Shown piece after piece: positions 36,849-44,708 of a stretch of 64,000 nt of DNA. The position numbers were made by a program, and so were the translations under genes. This DNA comes from Elusimicrobia bacterium GWA2_61_42 (GTDB taxonomy: Bacteria > Elusimicrobiota > Elusimicrobia > Elusimicrobiales > UBA9959): contig MGTU01000012.1 of NCBI GenBank assembly GCA_001799615.1, positions 41,738-105,737 of the forward strand, given 5' to 3'. Within the stretch, counting starts at the first letter, position 1, and every line of letters begins with the position of its first letter. The notes beneath the pieces are model-generated. The model was not told the DNA's origin, did not search any database, and worked only from the letters and a program-made list of their open reading frames with translations.

Positions 36849-38111
36849 ATGAAGAAAACCTTTTTAATTATATCGGCGCTGGCCCTGGCCGGCTGTACTA
36901 CCGGCGAAAGGAAGACCGGCGCCGCCGGCCTTTGCCCCGCCTGCCCCCCCTGCCCGGCCGCGGCGGTAAAACCCGCCGAGGCGGCGCCCATGTTCCTGGC
37001 CGCGCCCGAAAATCAGCCGCTGCTGGCCGACGCCGACGACCTGGCCCCCCTGATGAAAGCCGCCCTGCTCAACCGCGCCTATTTCCAGGGCCTTAAGAGC
37101 GGCACCCCGGCCTATACCTTCGGCAGCAGGAAGATAACGACAAAAGAACTGGCCTTCACCAATGAGGAATTCATAAAGATCCTGCAGTCCTCTCCCACCG
37201 CGCAAGACCTGGACCGCCTGGTAAAAGAGCGCTTCGACATCTACCAGCTGGCCGGCCGCGACTCCACCGGCACCGTGGTGTTCAGTTCCTACTACGAACC
37301 CACCATAGAAGCCAGCCTGAAACGCACCGAGGAATACAAGTATCCCATCTACGCCAAGCCGGACGACCTTATCTCCATAAACCTGGAGGACTTCAACGAA
37401 AAGTTCAAAGGCGAAAAGCTCAACGGCCGCCTCAAGAACGGCGCCCTGGTGCCTTACCTGACCCGCGAGGAGATAGATTTCATGGGCGCGCTGGACGGCA
37501 AAGGCCTTGAACTGGCCTGGTTCAAGAACCGCTCCGAGATCCTGGACCTGCACACCGAGGGCTCCGGCCGCCTGGCCTTGCCCGACGGGAGCTCCGTAAA
37601 AGCCAACTTCGCCGCCACCAACAGCCATAAATTCAAAGGCTGGCTGACGGCCATGATAGAGTCCGACGCGCTGCCCCGCGAAGGCATCAGCCCCGAAAAA
37701 GGCCAGCAGTACCTGGACGAACACCCCGACAAGGTCCGGCCCATCCTGAGCATGAACAAGCGCTACGTATTTTTCCAGCTGGAGCGGCCCGCGGACCCCG
37801 AAGTGGGCCCCAACGGCACCTACGGCCTGCCGCTTACCGGCTGGCGCTCCGTGGCCATAGACAACGCCCTGGTCCCCATGGGCACCCTGGCTTTCATGAA
37901 AGTGGAAATGCCCGACGTTAACGCGGACGGCGTCCTGACGGGCCGCAAGCCGGACAGCCGCTTCGTTTTCTGCCAGGACACCGGCGGCGCCATAAAGGGC
38001 CCGGGGCGGGTGGACTTCTTCGCCGGCAACGGCAAGAAAGCCACCACCTTCGCCTTCAAACTCTGGGACCCCGGCCAGATGTACCTGCTGGTGATCAAGG
38101 GAAACCAATGA
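36849..38111 (+). CDS. mltA: Membrane-bound lytic transglycosylase A, lipoprotein
   Basis: 420 residues from ATG 36849 (GGGAG upstream; the frame is open far upstream, but that part lies antisense to fecR). Lipobox LALAGC near residue 16, followed by a Cys/Pro-rich linker (CPACPPCP). MltA domain with SSYYEPTIEAS and TREEIDFMGALDGKGLELAW, and the 3D domain with DNALVPMGTLAF and DTGGAIKGPGRVDFF (catalytic Asp). It cleaves the MurNAc-GlcNAc bond to leave 1,6-anhydroMurNAc ends at the outer membrane's inner face. Overlaps the next gene by 4 nt. Confidence 0.93.
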   Translation: MKKTFLIISALALAGCTTGERKTGAAGLCPACPPCPAAAVKPAEAAPMFLAAPENQPLLADADDLAPLMKAALLNRAYFQGLKSGTPAYTFGSRKITTKELAFTNEEFIKILQSSPTAQDLDRLVKERFDIYQLAGRDSTGTVVFSSYYEPTIEASLKRTEEYKYPIYAKPDDLISINLEDFNEKFKGEKLNGRLKNGALVPYLTREEIDFMGALDGKGLELAWFKNRSEILDLHTEGSGRLALPDGSSVKANFAATNSHKFKGWLTAMIESDALPREGISPEKGQQYLDEHPDKVRPILSMNKRYVFFQLERPADPEVGPNGTYGLPLTGWRSVAIDNALVPMGTLAFMKVEMPDVNADGVLTGRKPDSRFVFCQDTGGAIKGPGRVDFFAGNGKKATTFAFKLWDPGQMYLLVIKGNQ

Positions 38112-39313
38112 AAATTAAAGCATTAGCGGCGTTTTTATTTCTTTCGCTGGCCACTTCCGCGCCGGCGGCGCAGTTGACGCTGACCGGGCTGGACGTACTG
38201 GAGCGGGACGGCTTCAAGCAGCTGGCCGGCAAGCGCGTGGGCCTTATCACCAACCATACCTCCGTGGACCTGAACGGGGTGAACGCCGTGGACGCCTTTT
38301 ACCGCGCCGGCAATTTCAAGCTGGCCGCTATTTTCTCGCCCGAGCACGGCTTCCGCGGCACCGAGGAAGGCGGCGTTTATATCGCCAGTTCCACGGACCC
38401 GGTCACCGGCGCGCCGGTCTACAGCCTGTACGGCAAGAACAAACAGCGCCCGACGCCCGAAATGCTCAAGGACCTGGACGTGCTGGTCTTCGACATCCAG
38501 GACATAGGCGCGCGCTTCTACACCTACCTGACCACCATGGGCTACGCCATGGAGGAATCCGCCAAAGCCGGCCTGCCTTTTATGGTGCTGGACCGGCCCA
38601 ACCCCATAGGCGGCGCGGTGGAAGGCCCGGTGCTGGATCCCGGCCTGAGTTTTTTTACGGCTTATTTCCCGGTGCCGGCGCGGCACGGCTTTACGCCCGG
38701 CGAAATGGCGCTTTTCCACAAGGCCAACCTTAACCTGCCGCTGGACCTGACGGTGGTTAAGCTGGAAGGCTGGACTAGGGACCAATTCTTCGACGCTACC
38801 GGCGTGGTCTGGACCAACCCATCGCCGAATATCAGGAACGTGGACGCCGAGGTGCTGTACCCGGGGCTGGGCTGTTTCGAGGCGACCAATGTTTCGGTCG
38901 GCCGCGGCACAAACCGGCCTTTCCTGTGGTTCGGCGCCCCGTGGATGAAGGCGGATAAGATCGCGAAGAAATTGAACAAGGCGGGGCTGAAAGGGCTGAA
39001 GTTCTCCCCCCTACGGCTTACGCCGGACAAGGATATTTACGAAGGGAAAGCCTGCGAGGGCATAGCGGTGCAGATCACCGACAAGGCCGCCGTGCGCGCC
39101 CTGGACGTCTTCGCCCACGCGGCCTACCTGCTGCATAAGTACAACCGCAAGGATTTCGCGATGAAGCCGGAAGAGATGCGCAAAATGACCGGCTCCGGCG
39201 ACCTTTACAACCTGCTGCAGGTCGGCGGCAAGCCGGCCGTCATTCTGCAGGCTTTTGAAAAGAGCAACGCGCCCTTCAAAGCGGCGGCCGCCAACTACCT
39301 GCTTTACAAATAA
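38108..39313 (+). CDS. namZ: Exo-beta-N-acetylmuramidase NamZ (DUF1343)
   Basis: 401 residues with a signal peptide (LAAFLFLSLATSAPA). DUF1343 motifs are clear: KRVGLITNHTSVDLNG, IFSPEHGFRG, VFDIQDIGARFYTYLTTM, LDRPNPIGG, and NVSVGRGTNRPF. Characterised NamZ enzymes remove terminal MurNAc from peptidoglycan fragments. The 4-nt overlap with mltA suggests the two act together in wall turnover, in the periplasm. Confidence 0.9.
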   Translation: MKIKALAAFLFLSLATSAPAAQLTLTGLDVLERDGFKQLAGKRVGLITNHTSVDLNGVNAVDAFYRAGNFKLAAIFSPEHGFRGTEEGGVYIASSTDPVTGAPVYSLYGKNKQRPTPEMLKDLDVLVFDIQDIGARFYTYLTTMGYAMEESAKAGLPFMVLDRPNPIGGAVEGPVLDPGLSFFTAYFPVPARHGFTPGEMALFHKANLNLPLDLTVVKLEGWTRDQFFDATGVVWTNPSPNIRNVDAEVLYPGLGCFEATNVSVGRGTNRPFLWFGAPWMKADKIAKKLNKAGLKGLKFSPLRLTPDKDIYEGKACEGIAVQITDKAAVRALDVFAHAAYLLHKYNRKDFAMKPEEMRKMTGSGDLYNLLQVGGKPAVILQAFEKSNAPFKAAAANYLLYK

Positions 39314-39323
39314 TCCGGGAAAG

Positions 39324-39332
39324 TGTTAAATA
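39324..39332 (+). promoter_or_regulatory. Extended -10 box before the receiver gene
   Basis: TGT TAAATA, ending 7 nt before ATG 39340, with no ribosome binding site: likely leaderless. Confidence 0.4.
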
Positions 39333-39339
39333 TAGGCAT

Positions 39340-39711
39340 ATGGGCAACAAAATATTAGTAGTCGACGACGACCCCGAGATCTCGAGCCTGGTGCAGTATA
39401 CCCTTGAGACGCTGGGCCACCAGATAAAAGTTTGCGACAACGGCCGCGAAGTGCTGGATACCCTGCGCTCCTACAAGCCGGACCTGCTGGTGCTGGACGT
39501 GATGCTGCCCGGCATAGACGGCTACTCGCTGGCCTCCCAGATCTCCGAGGACCCGGAACTGAGCAAGATGCCCATCGTGGTGCTCTCGGCGCTCGAACCC
39601 TCGCGCACCATGTTCCAGCGCTTCTCCCAGGTCGCCGCCTTCCTCACCAAGCCTTTCAACACCGACGACCTGATGGAAGCCGTCAAGAACGCCCTGGCCA
39701 AAAAACCGTAA
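39340..39711 (+). CDS. Single-domain response regulator (receiver)
   Basis: 123 residues, one CheY-like domain. ILVVDDDPEI (acidic pair), LLVLDVMLPGIDGYS (phospho-acceptor Asp), VVLSALEPS (switch) and FLTKPFNTDDL (Lys). No output domain. It follows namZ by 26 nt but seems to have its own promoter. No kinase nearby. Ends at a strong terminator. Confidence 0.92.
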   Translation: MGNKILVVDDDPEISSLVQYTLETLGHQIKVCDNGREVLDTLRSYKPDLLVLDVMLPGIDGYSLASQISEDPELSKMPIVVLSALEPSRTMFQRFSQVAAFLTKPFNTDDLMEAVKNALAKKP

Positions 39712-39727
39712 CCCGCCCCTCCGGTGC

Positions 39728-39765
39728 AAAAAACAGGAAAGCCCTAAAAAGCTTTCCTGTTTTTT
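39728..39765 (+). terminator. Intrinsic terminator after the receiver gene
   Basis: A 15-bp perfect stem (AAACAGGAAAGC / GCTTTCCTGTTT core) with an 8-nt loop and T-run; symmetrical A- and T-runs make it work in both directions. Confidence 0.9.
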
Positions 39766-39788
39766 ATTTATCCAGCATTAGCTTTGGG

Positions 39789-40178
39789 GAACGGGCCGCG
39801 GGAAGCCCAGTCGGGGGCGGCCAGGGGGACCGGAACGCAAAAACGTGGTCTCGCACACCGTGCTCGCCACTCCCCGCCTCGCCCTCCGCGCTTACGCAAG
39901 CGTCGGGCTCCGGCAGGGTTTTGCTAACCCGGTCCCCCCGTCCGCCCCCTCCGGTTTAGTGAACGCAGTAATAATTTCTTTTAGTCACAATCCAAAAAAC
40001 ATAATCAGCGCGTGTTAAACCGGAGGGGACGGCCGGGGAGGTACCCCTGAGCACCCGTTGCGGAAAGGGGGCCCCGCCATAAATTCCCTAGGCGGGGGGA
40101 AACCGACGCAAGGGTTTCCTCGGTCCGGGTGAGCAGGGGTACCTCCCCGGTCGGCCCCGACTGGGCTCCTCGCGGTTC
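39789..40178. other. Gene-free, three-armed nested inverted-repeat element (candidate structured RNA or mobile palindromic element)
   Basis: No plausible gene lies between 39712 and 40195. This stretch contains four perfect inverted repeats that nest without conflict. Closing stem: 39804-39816 with 40155-40167 (13 bp, AGCCCAGTCGGGG), extended imperfectly outwards to 39789/40178. Arm 1: 39824-39833 with 39929-39938 (10 bp). Arm 2: 39946-39958 with 40016-40028 (13 bp, CCCCTCCGGTTTA) around a 57-nt AT-rich loop. Arm 3: 40033-40049 with 40134-40150 (17 bp, CCGGGGAGGTACCCCTG), containing two further 7-bp hairpins (40072-40078/40091-40097 and 40098-40104/40113-40119). Arms follow one another with 2-8 nt between them, as in a cloverleaf. 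The motif ACGCAA recurs in arm 1 (twice) and arm 3. It does not resemble tmRNA, RNase P, 6S or SRP RNA as far as can be judged. It could be a non-coding RNA or a dispersed palindromic element; strand unknown. Confidence 0.7.
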
Positions 40179-40194
40179 TTAACTCAAAGTTAAG
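40178..40194 (-). terminator. Weak hairpin downstream of queG
   Basis: CTTAAC / GTTAAG stem with TCAAA loop, 1 nt after the queG stop on the minus strand; no clear T-run, so termination is uncertain. Confidence 0.3.
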
Positions 40195-40195
40195 T

Positions 40196-41059
40196 CTATT
40201 TTAATTGTTCGAAACCCGGGGCGGTGGGGCCGGGGGCTTGGTTGTGGGGGCAGGCTTCCTGGCAAAGGTCGCAGCCGTAGGCGAAGCCTTTGGTTTTTTC
40301 GGCGATCTCGGCGGGGATCTTCATCCTGGCCTGGGTGGTCCAGTAGGAAACGCACAGGCTGGCGTCCAGCTTGCCGTTCTTTAAAGCGCCCGTGGGGCAG
40401 GCTTTAACGCACAATTCGCAGGCGCCGCAGGAGTCGGCCGACGGCGCGTCGGGTTTCAGGTCCATGGCCAGCGCTATGCCGCCCAGGAAAAAATAGCTGC
40501 CCAGCTCGCGCGACAGCAGCAGCGTGTTCTTGCCCCGGAACCCCAGCCCCGCCAGGCGGCCCAATTCCTTCTCCATAACCGGGGAAGTATCACAGAAGAT
40601 CTTGGAGTCGCCGCAGGGAAACTCCTTTTGAATTTCCACCAGCATGGCCGCCAGCTTCTCTTTGACGGTCAGGTGGTAGTCGCGGCAAAGCGCGTAGCGG
40701 GAGAGCTGCGCCCCAGGCGCGGCCGCCAGTTCCGGCTGGTACGCCACCCGCCCCGAGCCCGTCAGGAACGCCGCGGCGTCCCCCGCCGCGGCCAGCTCGG
40801 CCGCGTAGTCGCGGCCCGGCGCCCAGTACCTGAAGGCGCAGACCAGCACCGAGCGCGTGCCGGCGTGCCATTTCTTAATGCTTTTTCTTTTAAGCGGGTC
40901 CCGGCTGAGGTAACTCAGCCCGGACGGGACCATGGTCACCGCCTCGGAATACCGCCTGAACTCGGCCAGGTCGGAGGCGTGCGCTATGCCGGCGGCGGAC
41001 GCCCCGGCGGCCAGGGCGATAGCTTTAACCCGAATGCTGCAGTCAGAAATATTTTGCAT
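40196..41059 (-). CDS. queG: Epoxyqueuosine reductase
   Basis: 287 residues. The two 4Fe-4S cluster motifs are present: CGACELCVKACPTGAL and CDLCQEACPHNQ, along with CDTSPVMEKELGRLAGLGFRGKN, which is typical of QueG. The cobalamin-dependent enzyme reduces epoxyqueuosine to queuosine in tRNA. Shorter than E. coli QueG (379) because the C-terminal HEAT-like extension is missing, as in many bacteria. Confidence 0.9.
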   Translation of the reverse strand: MQNISDCSIRVKAIALAAGASAAGIAHASDLAEFRRYSEAVTMVPSGLSYLSRDPLKRKSIKKWHAGTRSVLVCAFRYWAPGRDYAAELAAAGDAAAFLTGSGRVAYQPELAAAPGAQLSRYALCRDYHLTVKEKLAAMLVEIQKEFPCGDSKIFCDTSPVMEKELGRLAGLGFRGKNTLLLSRELGSYFFLGGIALAMDLKPDAPSADSCGACELCVKACPTGALKNGKLDASLCVSYWTTQARMKIPAEIAEKTKGFAYGCDLCQEACPHNQAPGPTAPGFEQLK

Positions 41060-41118
41060 TTATAAATAAGAGAACGAACTTCGGCGGGATCCGGGCGGCG
41101 GCAGGGCCGCGCCCGCTT

Positions 41119-41730
41119 TCAGGAACTCTTGGCCTGGCTGGCGTATTCCCAGGCGGAGTAGCGCAGCCAGAAATCCTTGAAGAATTCGCGCAAAAACTCT
41201 TCCCTGGAAACCTCGGCGCCGGTTATGGCTTTTACGCTGACCGCCGTGCCCAGTTTTAAAACGTTGTTGAGGTTCACCCCCACGCCCAGCAGCAGCCAGC
41301 TGGCTTCCTTGTTGATGGAGGAGGACTCGGTAAGCACGCCGGAGATCTTCAGCCACTTGCGGCGGCGCGGGTGGTAAGCATAGACGTCGTTGGGTTTCTT
41401 TATGCGGGTCTTGATGCCGTACAGGGCGGTGATGGTCTCGGCCACCACTTCCCCGCTGAGCACGCTCAGGTCGGGCAGGAATCTAAGGACGGTCTCGGGC
41501 TTGAGCAGCAGCGTCATGTACAGCCCGCCGGGGCCGGACTCCCAGTCCCGGCCGAGGCGGCCGCGGCCGCCGGTCTGCACCTCGCTGAGCACCAAAGTCC
41601 TTTCGGCGGTGCCTTCCAGGGCCAGCTCGCGGGCCACGGCCTGGGTGGACTCGGTTTCGTCCAGGCAGACTATTTTGCTGATGCCGGGCAGGGCGTCCAG
41701 GTCCAGATTGATATGGGGGCAGGTTTTCAT
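41119..41730 (-). CDS. birA: Biotin-[acetyl-CoA-carboxylase] ligase, catalytic domain only
   Basis: 203 residues. Biotin/ATP loop GGRGRLGRDWES, KKPNDVYAYHPRRRKWLKISGVLTE (catalytic Lys region) and LLLGVGVNLNN. There is no N-terminal winged helix, so it attaches biotin but should not repress bio genes. Overlaps nadC by 4 nt, a pairing seen in other bacteria. Confidence 0.9.
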   Translation of the reverse strand: MKTCPHINLDLDALPGISKIVCLDETESTQAVARELALEGTAERTLVLSEVQTGGRGRLGRDWESGPGGLYMTLLLKPETVLRFLPDLSVLSGEVVAETITALYGIKTRIKKPNDVYAYHPRRRKWLKISGVLTESSSINKEASWLLLGVGVNLNNVLKLGTAVSVKAITGAEVSREEFLREFFKDFWLRYSAWEYASQAKSS

Positions 41731-42575
41731 TTAGTTTGTACCTCGAAAGAGATGTCCAGCGGCCTGGCGCCGCTGGTGATGGAGCCGACCGAGATGCGGT
41801 CAGGCCCCAGTTTGGAATAATGCGCGGCCTTGGCCAGGTCCACACCGCCGGAGATCTCGATCTCCGGCTGCCTGCCTTTGAAAGCCCGCGCCAGGGCGAT
41901 GGCTTTCTTCATCGCTGCAAAATCCATGTTGTCCAGCATCAGCACGTCCGCCCCCAGAGGCAGAAAGGCTTTAACCTGGGCGAGGCTCTGGGCCTCTATT
42001 TCTATCTTCAGGCCGGGTTTGGTGCGGCGCATGGCGGCCATGCGTTCGGCCAGTTTGGCCGGCAGGCCGCCGGCGAGGGCCACGTGGTTATCCTTTATCA
42101 TGGCCATATCGTAAAGGCCCAGGCGGTGGTTGCGGCCGCCGCCGCAGGCTACGGCGTATTTCTCTATGGCGCGCAGCCCGGGCAGGGTTTTGCGGGTGTC
42201 GTAAATTCTGGTGCGGGGATGTTTGATGACGGAGGCGAAGAGGGCGGCCCGGGTGGCTACGCCGCTCATATGCTGCAGGAAGTTAAGGGCGGTGCGTTCG
42301 GCGGTGAGGATGGAGGCGGGACCTTCTATCTTCATCAGGACGGCGCCTTTCTTGATGCGGGCGCCTTCTTTAACGGCCAGCTTGACCTTGGAGCCTTTGG
42401 CGGCCAGTTGGAAGACGCGTTTGGCCACTTCCAGCCCGCAGACCAGGCCGTTATCCTTGGCCCGCATTTCCCCGTAGAAACGCCGCCCCAAAGGCACGAA
42501 GAACCGGGTTGTAACGTCCCCGGTCCCGATGTCTTCCTTCAGGGCTGCCTTGATAATGGAGTCGAATTCTCTCAC
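41727..42575 (-). CDS. nadC: Nicotinate-nucleotide pyrophosphorylase (carboxylating)
   Basis: 282 residues starting with GTG at 42575. LKEDIGTGDVTT, TALNFLQHMSGVAT, YDTRKTLPGLRAIEKYAVACGGG, HRLGLYDMAMIKDNH and EISGGV identify QPRTase. It converts quinolinate and PRPP to NaMN in NAD synthesis; nadA and nadB are not in the window. The start is 6 nt after an extended -10 box with no ribosome binding site. Confidence 0.95.
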   Translation of the reverse strand: MREFDSIIKAALKEDIGTGDVTTRFFVPLGRRFYGEMRAKDNGLVCGLEVAKRVFQLAAKGSKVKLAVKEGARIKKGAVLMKIEGPASILTAERTALNFLQHMSGVATRAALFASVIKHPRTRIYDTRKTLPGLRAIEKYAVACGGGRNHRLGLYDMAMIKDNHVALAGGLPAKLAERMAAMRRTKPGLKIEIEAQSLAQVKAFLPLGADVLMLDNMDFAAMKKAIALARAFKGRQPEIEISGGVDLAKAAHYSKLGPDRISVGSITSGARPLDISFEVQTK

Positions 42576-42581
42576 CCCTAA

Positions 42582-42590
42582 ATTTTACCA
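42582..42590 (-). promoter_or_regulatory. Extended -10 promoter of nadC-birA, leaderless layout
   Basis: Minus strand TGG TAAAAT, then 6 nt, then the GTG start of nadC. Confidence 0.55.
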
Positions 42591-42647
42591 TTTTCCACCC
42601 CAAAACCGGGGCATTCCGGGAACGGGGGCAGGCCGATGGGATAAGCG

Positions 42648-44666
42648 CTATTTCTTTTTAGGGCGGGAGGCTTTTACTTTTAGACCGGCCATTTCGCGGA
42701 TCTCGAAGAGGCGGTCGCGCAGTTCCACGGCCAGTTCGAAGTTGAGGTTCTCGGCGGCGCTCTTCATGCGCTTCTCTATTTCCGCGGCCATCAGCTTTAT
42801 GGAGGACTTGGACATGCTTCCGGTGGGCAGCGGCTCGGCCACGGCCAGGCCCTCGCGCTTGGCCTGGGTGCGCAGTTCCTCGTATTCCACGAATTTCCGG
42901 ATGATGGTCCTGGGCTCGATATGGTGCTTCACGTTGTAGGCCGTCTGCTTGACGCGGCGGCGCTTCATCTCGCTCATGGCCCTTTCCATGGAACCGGTGA
43001 TGCGATCGGCGAAAAGAATGACCTCGCCGCACAAGTTCCTGGCCGCCCGGCCCGAGATCTGGATCAGCGTGGTTTCGCTGCGCAAAAAACCCTCGTTATC
43101 GGCGTTCAGGATGGCCACCAGCGTGACCTCGGGAATGTCCAGGCCTTCCCGGAGCAGATTGATGCCCACCAGCGCGTCGAACTCGCCTTTGCGGAAAGCC
43201 CCCAGCACGTCCATCCGCTCCAGCGTATCCATGTCGGAATGCATGTAGCGCGCCTTCAGCCCTTTCTCGCCCAGGTAGACGCTCAGGTCCTCCGCCGTCT
43301 TCTTGGTCAGCGTCAGCACCAGCGTGCGCTCGTGTTTGGCGGCGCGCTTCTCTATCTCCGCCGTCAGCGACTTGATCTGCCCCGTCACCGGCAGGATCCG
43401 GATCTCCGGGTCCACCAGCCCCGTAGGCCGGATGATCTGCTCTACAATATCCGCCTTGGGGCAGGCGGCCAGCTCGTAAGGGCCGGGGGTCGCCGACACA
43501 AAAACCGTGGAAGGCCGGATGGCCTCGAACTCGTCGAATTTAAGAGGCCGGTTGTCCAGGGCCGAAGGCAGCCGGAAGCCGAAGTCCACCAGGGTCTGCT
43601 TGCGCGAGCGGTCGCCGGCGTACATGCCGCGGATCTGCGGCACCGTCACGTGGGATTCGTCGATGAACAACAGGAAATCTTTTTTGAAGTAATCAAACAG
43701 GCAGTCGGGGCGGCTGCCCGGCGCGCGGCCCGTCAGGTGCCGCGAATAGTTCTCCACGCCGTTGCAGTAGCCGGCCTGGCGCAGCATCTCCAGGTCGTAG
43801 CGCACGCGCTGGTCCAGGCGCTGGGCTTCCAGCAGTTTGCCCTCCCCCTTCAGCACCGCCAGGCGCCCGGCCAGTTCCGCCTCTATGTTATTGGCGGCCT
43901 CGGCCACCTCTCCGGGCGTGGAAACGAAATGGGAAGCGGGGTAGATCCAGATCTCTTTCTTTTCGCGGACGGCGTCACCGGTCAGCGGGTTGATCTCCTT
44001 TATAGATTCAACCACGTCGCCCAGCTGGATCCGCCAGGCGGTCTCGGCGTCGGCCGGGTAAATATCGAGGTTCGCGCCGCGCAGGCGGAAGGTGCCGCGC
44101 TCGAACGCCAGTTCGTTGCGTTCGTACTGGATGCCCACCAGGAAGCGGGTCAATTCCTTCCTGTCGGCTTTCTGCCCCTGCTTGACGTTCAGGCACAGCT
44201 CCCCGAAGTTCTGCGGCGAGCCTATGCCGTAAATGCAGGAGACCGAGGCCACCACCAGCGTATCCGGCCTGCTTAGAATGGAAGTGGTCGCCTTCAGGCG
44301 CAGCTTGTCGATATGGTCGTTGATCGAGGCGTCCTTCTCGATAAAGGTGTCGGTGGCGGGGATGTAGGCCTCGGGCTGGTAGTAATCGTAATAGGAAACG
44401 AAGTACTCCACCGCGTTCTCCGGGAAGAAGGTCTTGAACTCGGAGTAGAGCTGCGCGGCCAGCAGCTTATTGGGAGAGATGATCAGCGCCGGGCGCTGCA
44501 GGCGCTCTATCATGGCGGCCACGGTAAAGGTCTTGCCGGAACCGGTGACGCCCAGCAAAGTCTGGTTGGCCTTGCCGGCCTTTATGCCGGCGCACAGCGC
44601 GTCCAGCGCGGCCGGCTGGTCGCCGGACGGCTTGAACGGGGCCACCAGTTTGAATTTACCTTCCAT
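42648..44666 (-). CDS. uvrB: UvrABC system protein B
   Basis: 672 residues, full length. Walker [15 protein letters not shown] (residues ~37-50), beta-hairpin region [32 protein letters not shown], helicase motifs V/VI ([29 protein letters not shown]) and a C-terminal UVR motif ([20 protein letters not shown]). Damage verification and incision in nucleotide excision repair. ATG 44666 lies 6 nt after an extended -10 box. Confidence 0.97.
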   Translation of the reverse strand: MEGKFKLVAPFKPSGDQPAALDALCAGIKAGKANQTLLGVTGSGKTFTVAAMIERLQRPALIISPNKLLAAQLYSEFKTFFPENAVEYFVSYYDYYQPEAYIPATDTFIEKDASINDHIDKLRLKATTSILSRPDTLVVASVSCIYGIGSPQNFGELCLNVKQGQKADRKELTRFLVGIQYERNELAFERGTFRLRGANLDIYPADAETAWRIQLGDVVESIKEINPLTGDAVREKKEIWIYPASHFVSTPGEVAEAANNIEAELAGRLAVLKGEGKLLEAQRLDQRVRYDLEMLRQAGYCNGVENYSRHLTGRAPGSRPDCLFDYFKKDFLLFIDESHVTVPQIRGMYAGDRSRKQTLVDFGFRLPSALDNRPLKFDEFEAIRPSTVFVSATPGPYELAACPKADIVEQIIRPTGLVDPEIRILPVTGQIKSLTAEIEKRAAKHERTLVLTLTKKTAEDLSVYLGEKGLKARYMHSDMDTLERMDVLGAFRKGEFDALVGINLLREGLDIPEVTLVAILNADNEGFLRSETTLIQISGRAARNLCGEVILFADRITGSMERAMSEMKRRRVKQTAYNVKHHIEPRTIIRKFVEYEELRTQAKREGLAVAEPLPTGSMSKSSIKLMAAEIEKRMKSAAENLNFELAVELRDRLFEIREMAGLKVKASRPKKK

Positions 44667-44672
44667 CTAAAG

Positions 44673-44681
44673 ATTCTACCA
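44673..44681 (-). promoter_or_regulatory. Extended -10 promoter of uvrB, leaderless layout
   Basis: Minus strand TGG TAGAAT (44673-44681), CTTTAG, then ATG. It sits back to back with the ispH promoter at 44692-44700, 10 nt away. No LexA-type box is evident. Confidence 0.6.
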
Positions 44682-44691
44682 ATTTAGAAAA

Positions 44692-44700
44692 TGATAGAAT
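44692..44700 (+). promoter_or_regulatory. Extended -10 promoter of the ispH-ubiA fusion
   Basis: TGA TAGAAT, then 8 nt, then ATG 44709. An earlier in-frame ATG at 44691 overlaps this box and cannot be transcribed from it. Confidence 0.55.
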
Positions 44701-44708
44701 TTACCGCG

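Noticed and set aside
39789..40178. Cloverleaf as tmRNA, RNase P RNA, 6S or SRP RNA
   Set aside because: No tRNA-like ends, no tag peptide, no conserved RNase P core and no SRP tetraloop could be found by reading either strand.
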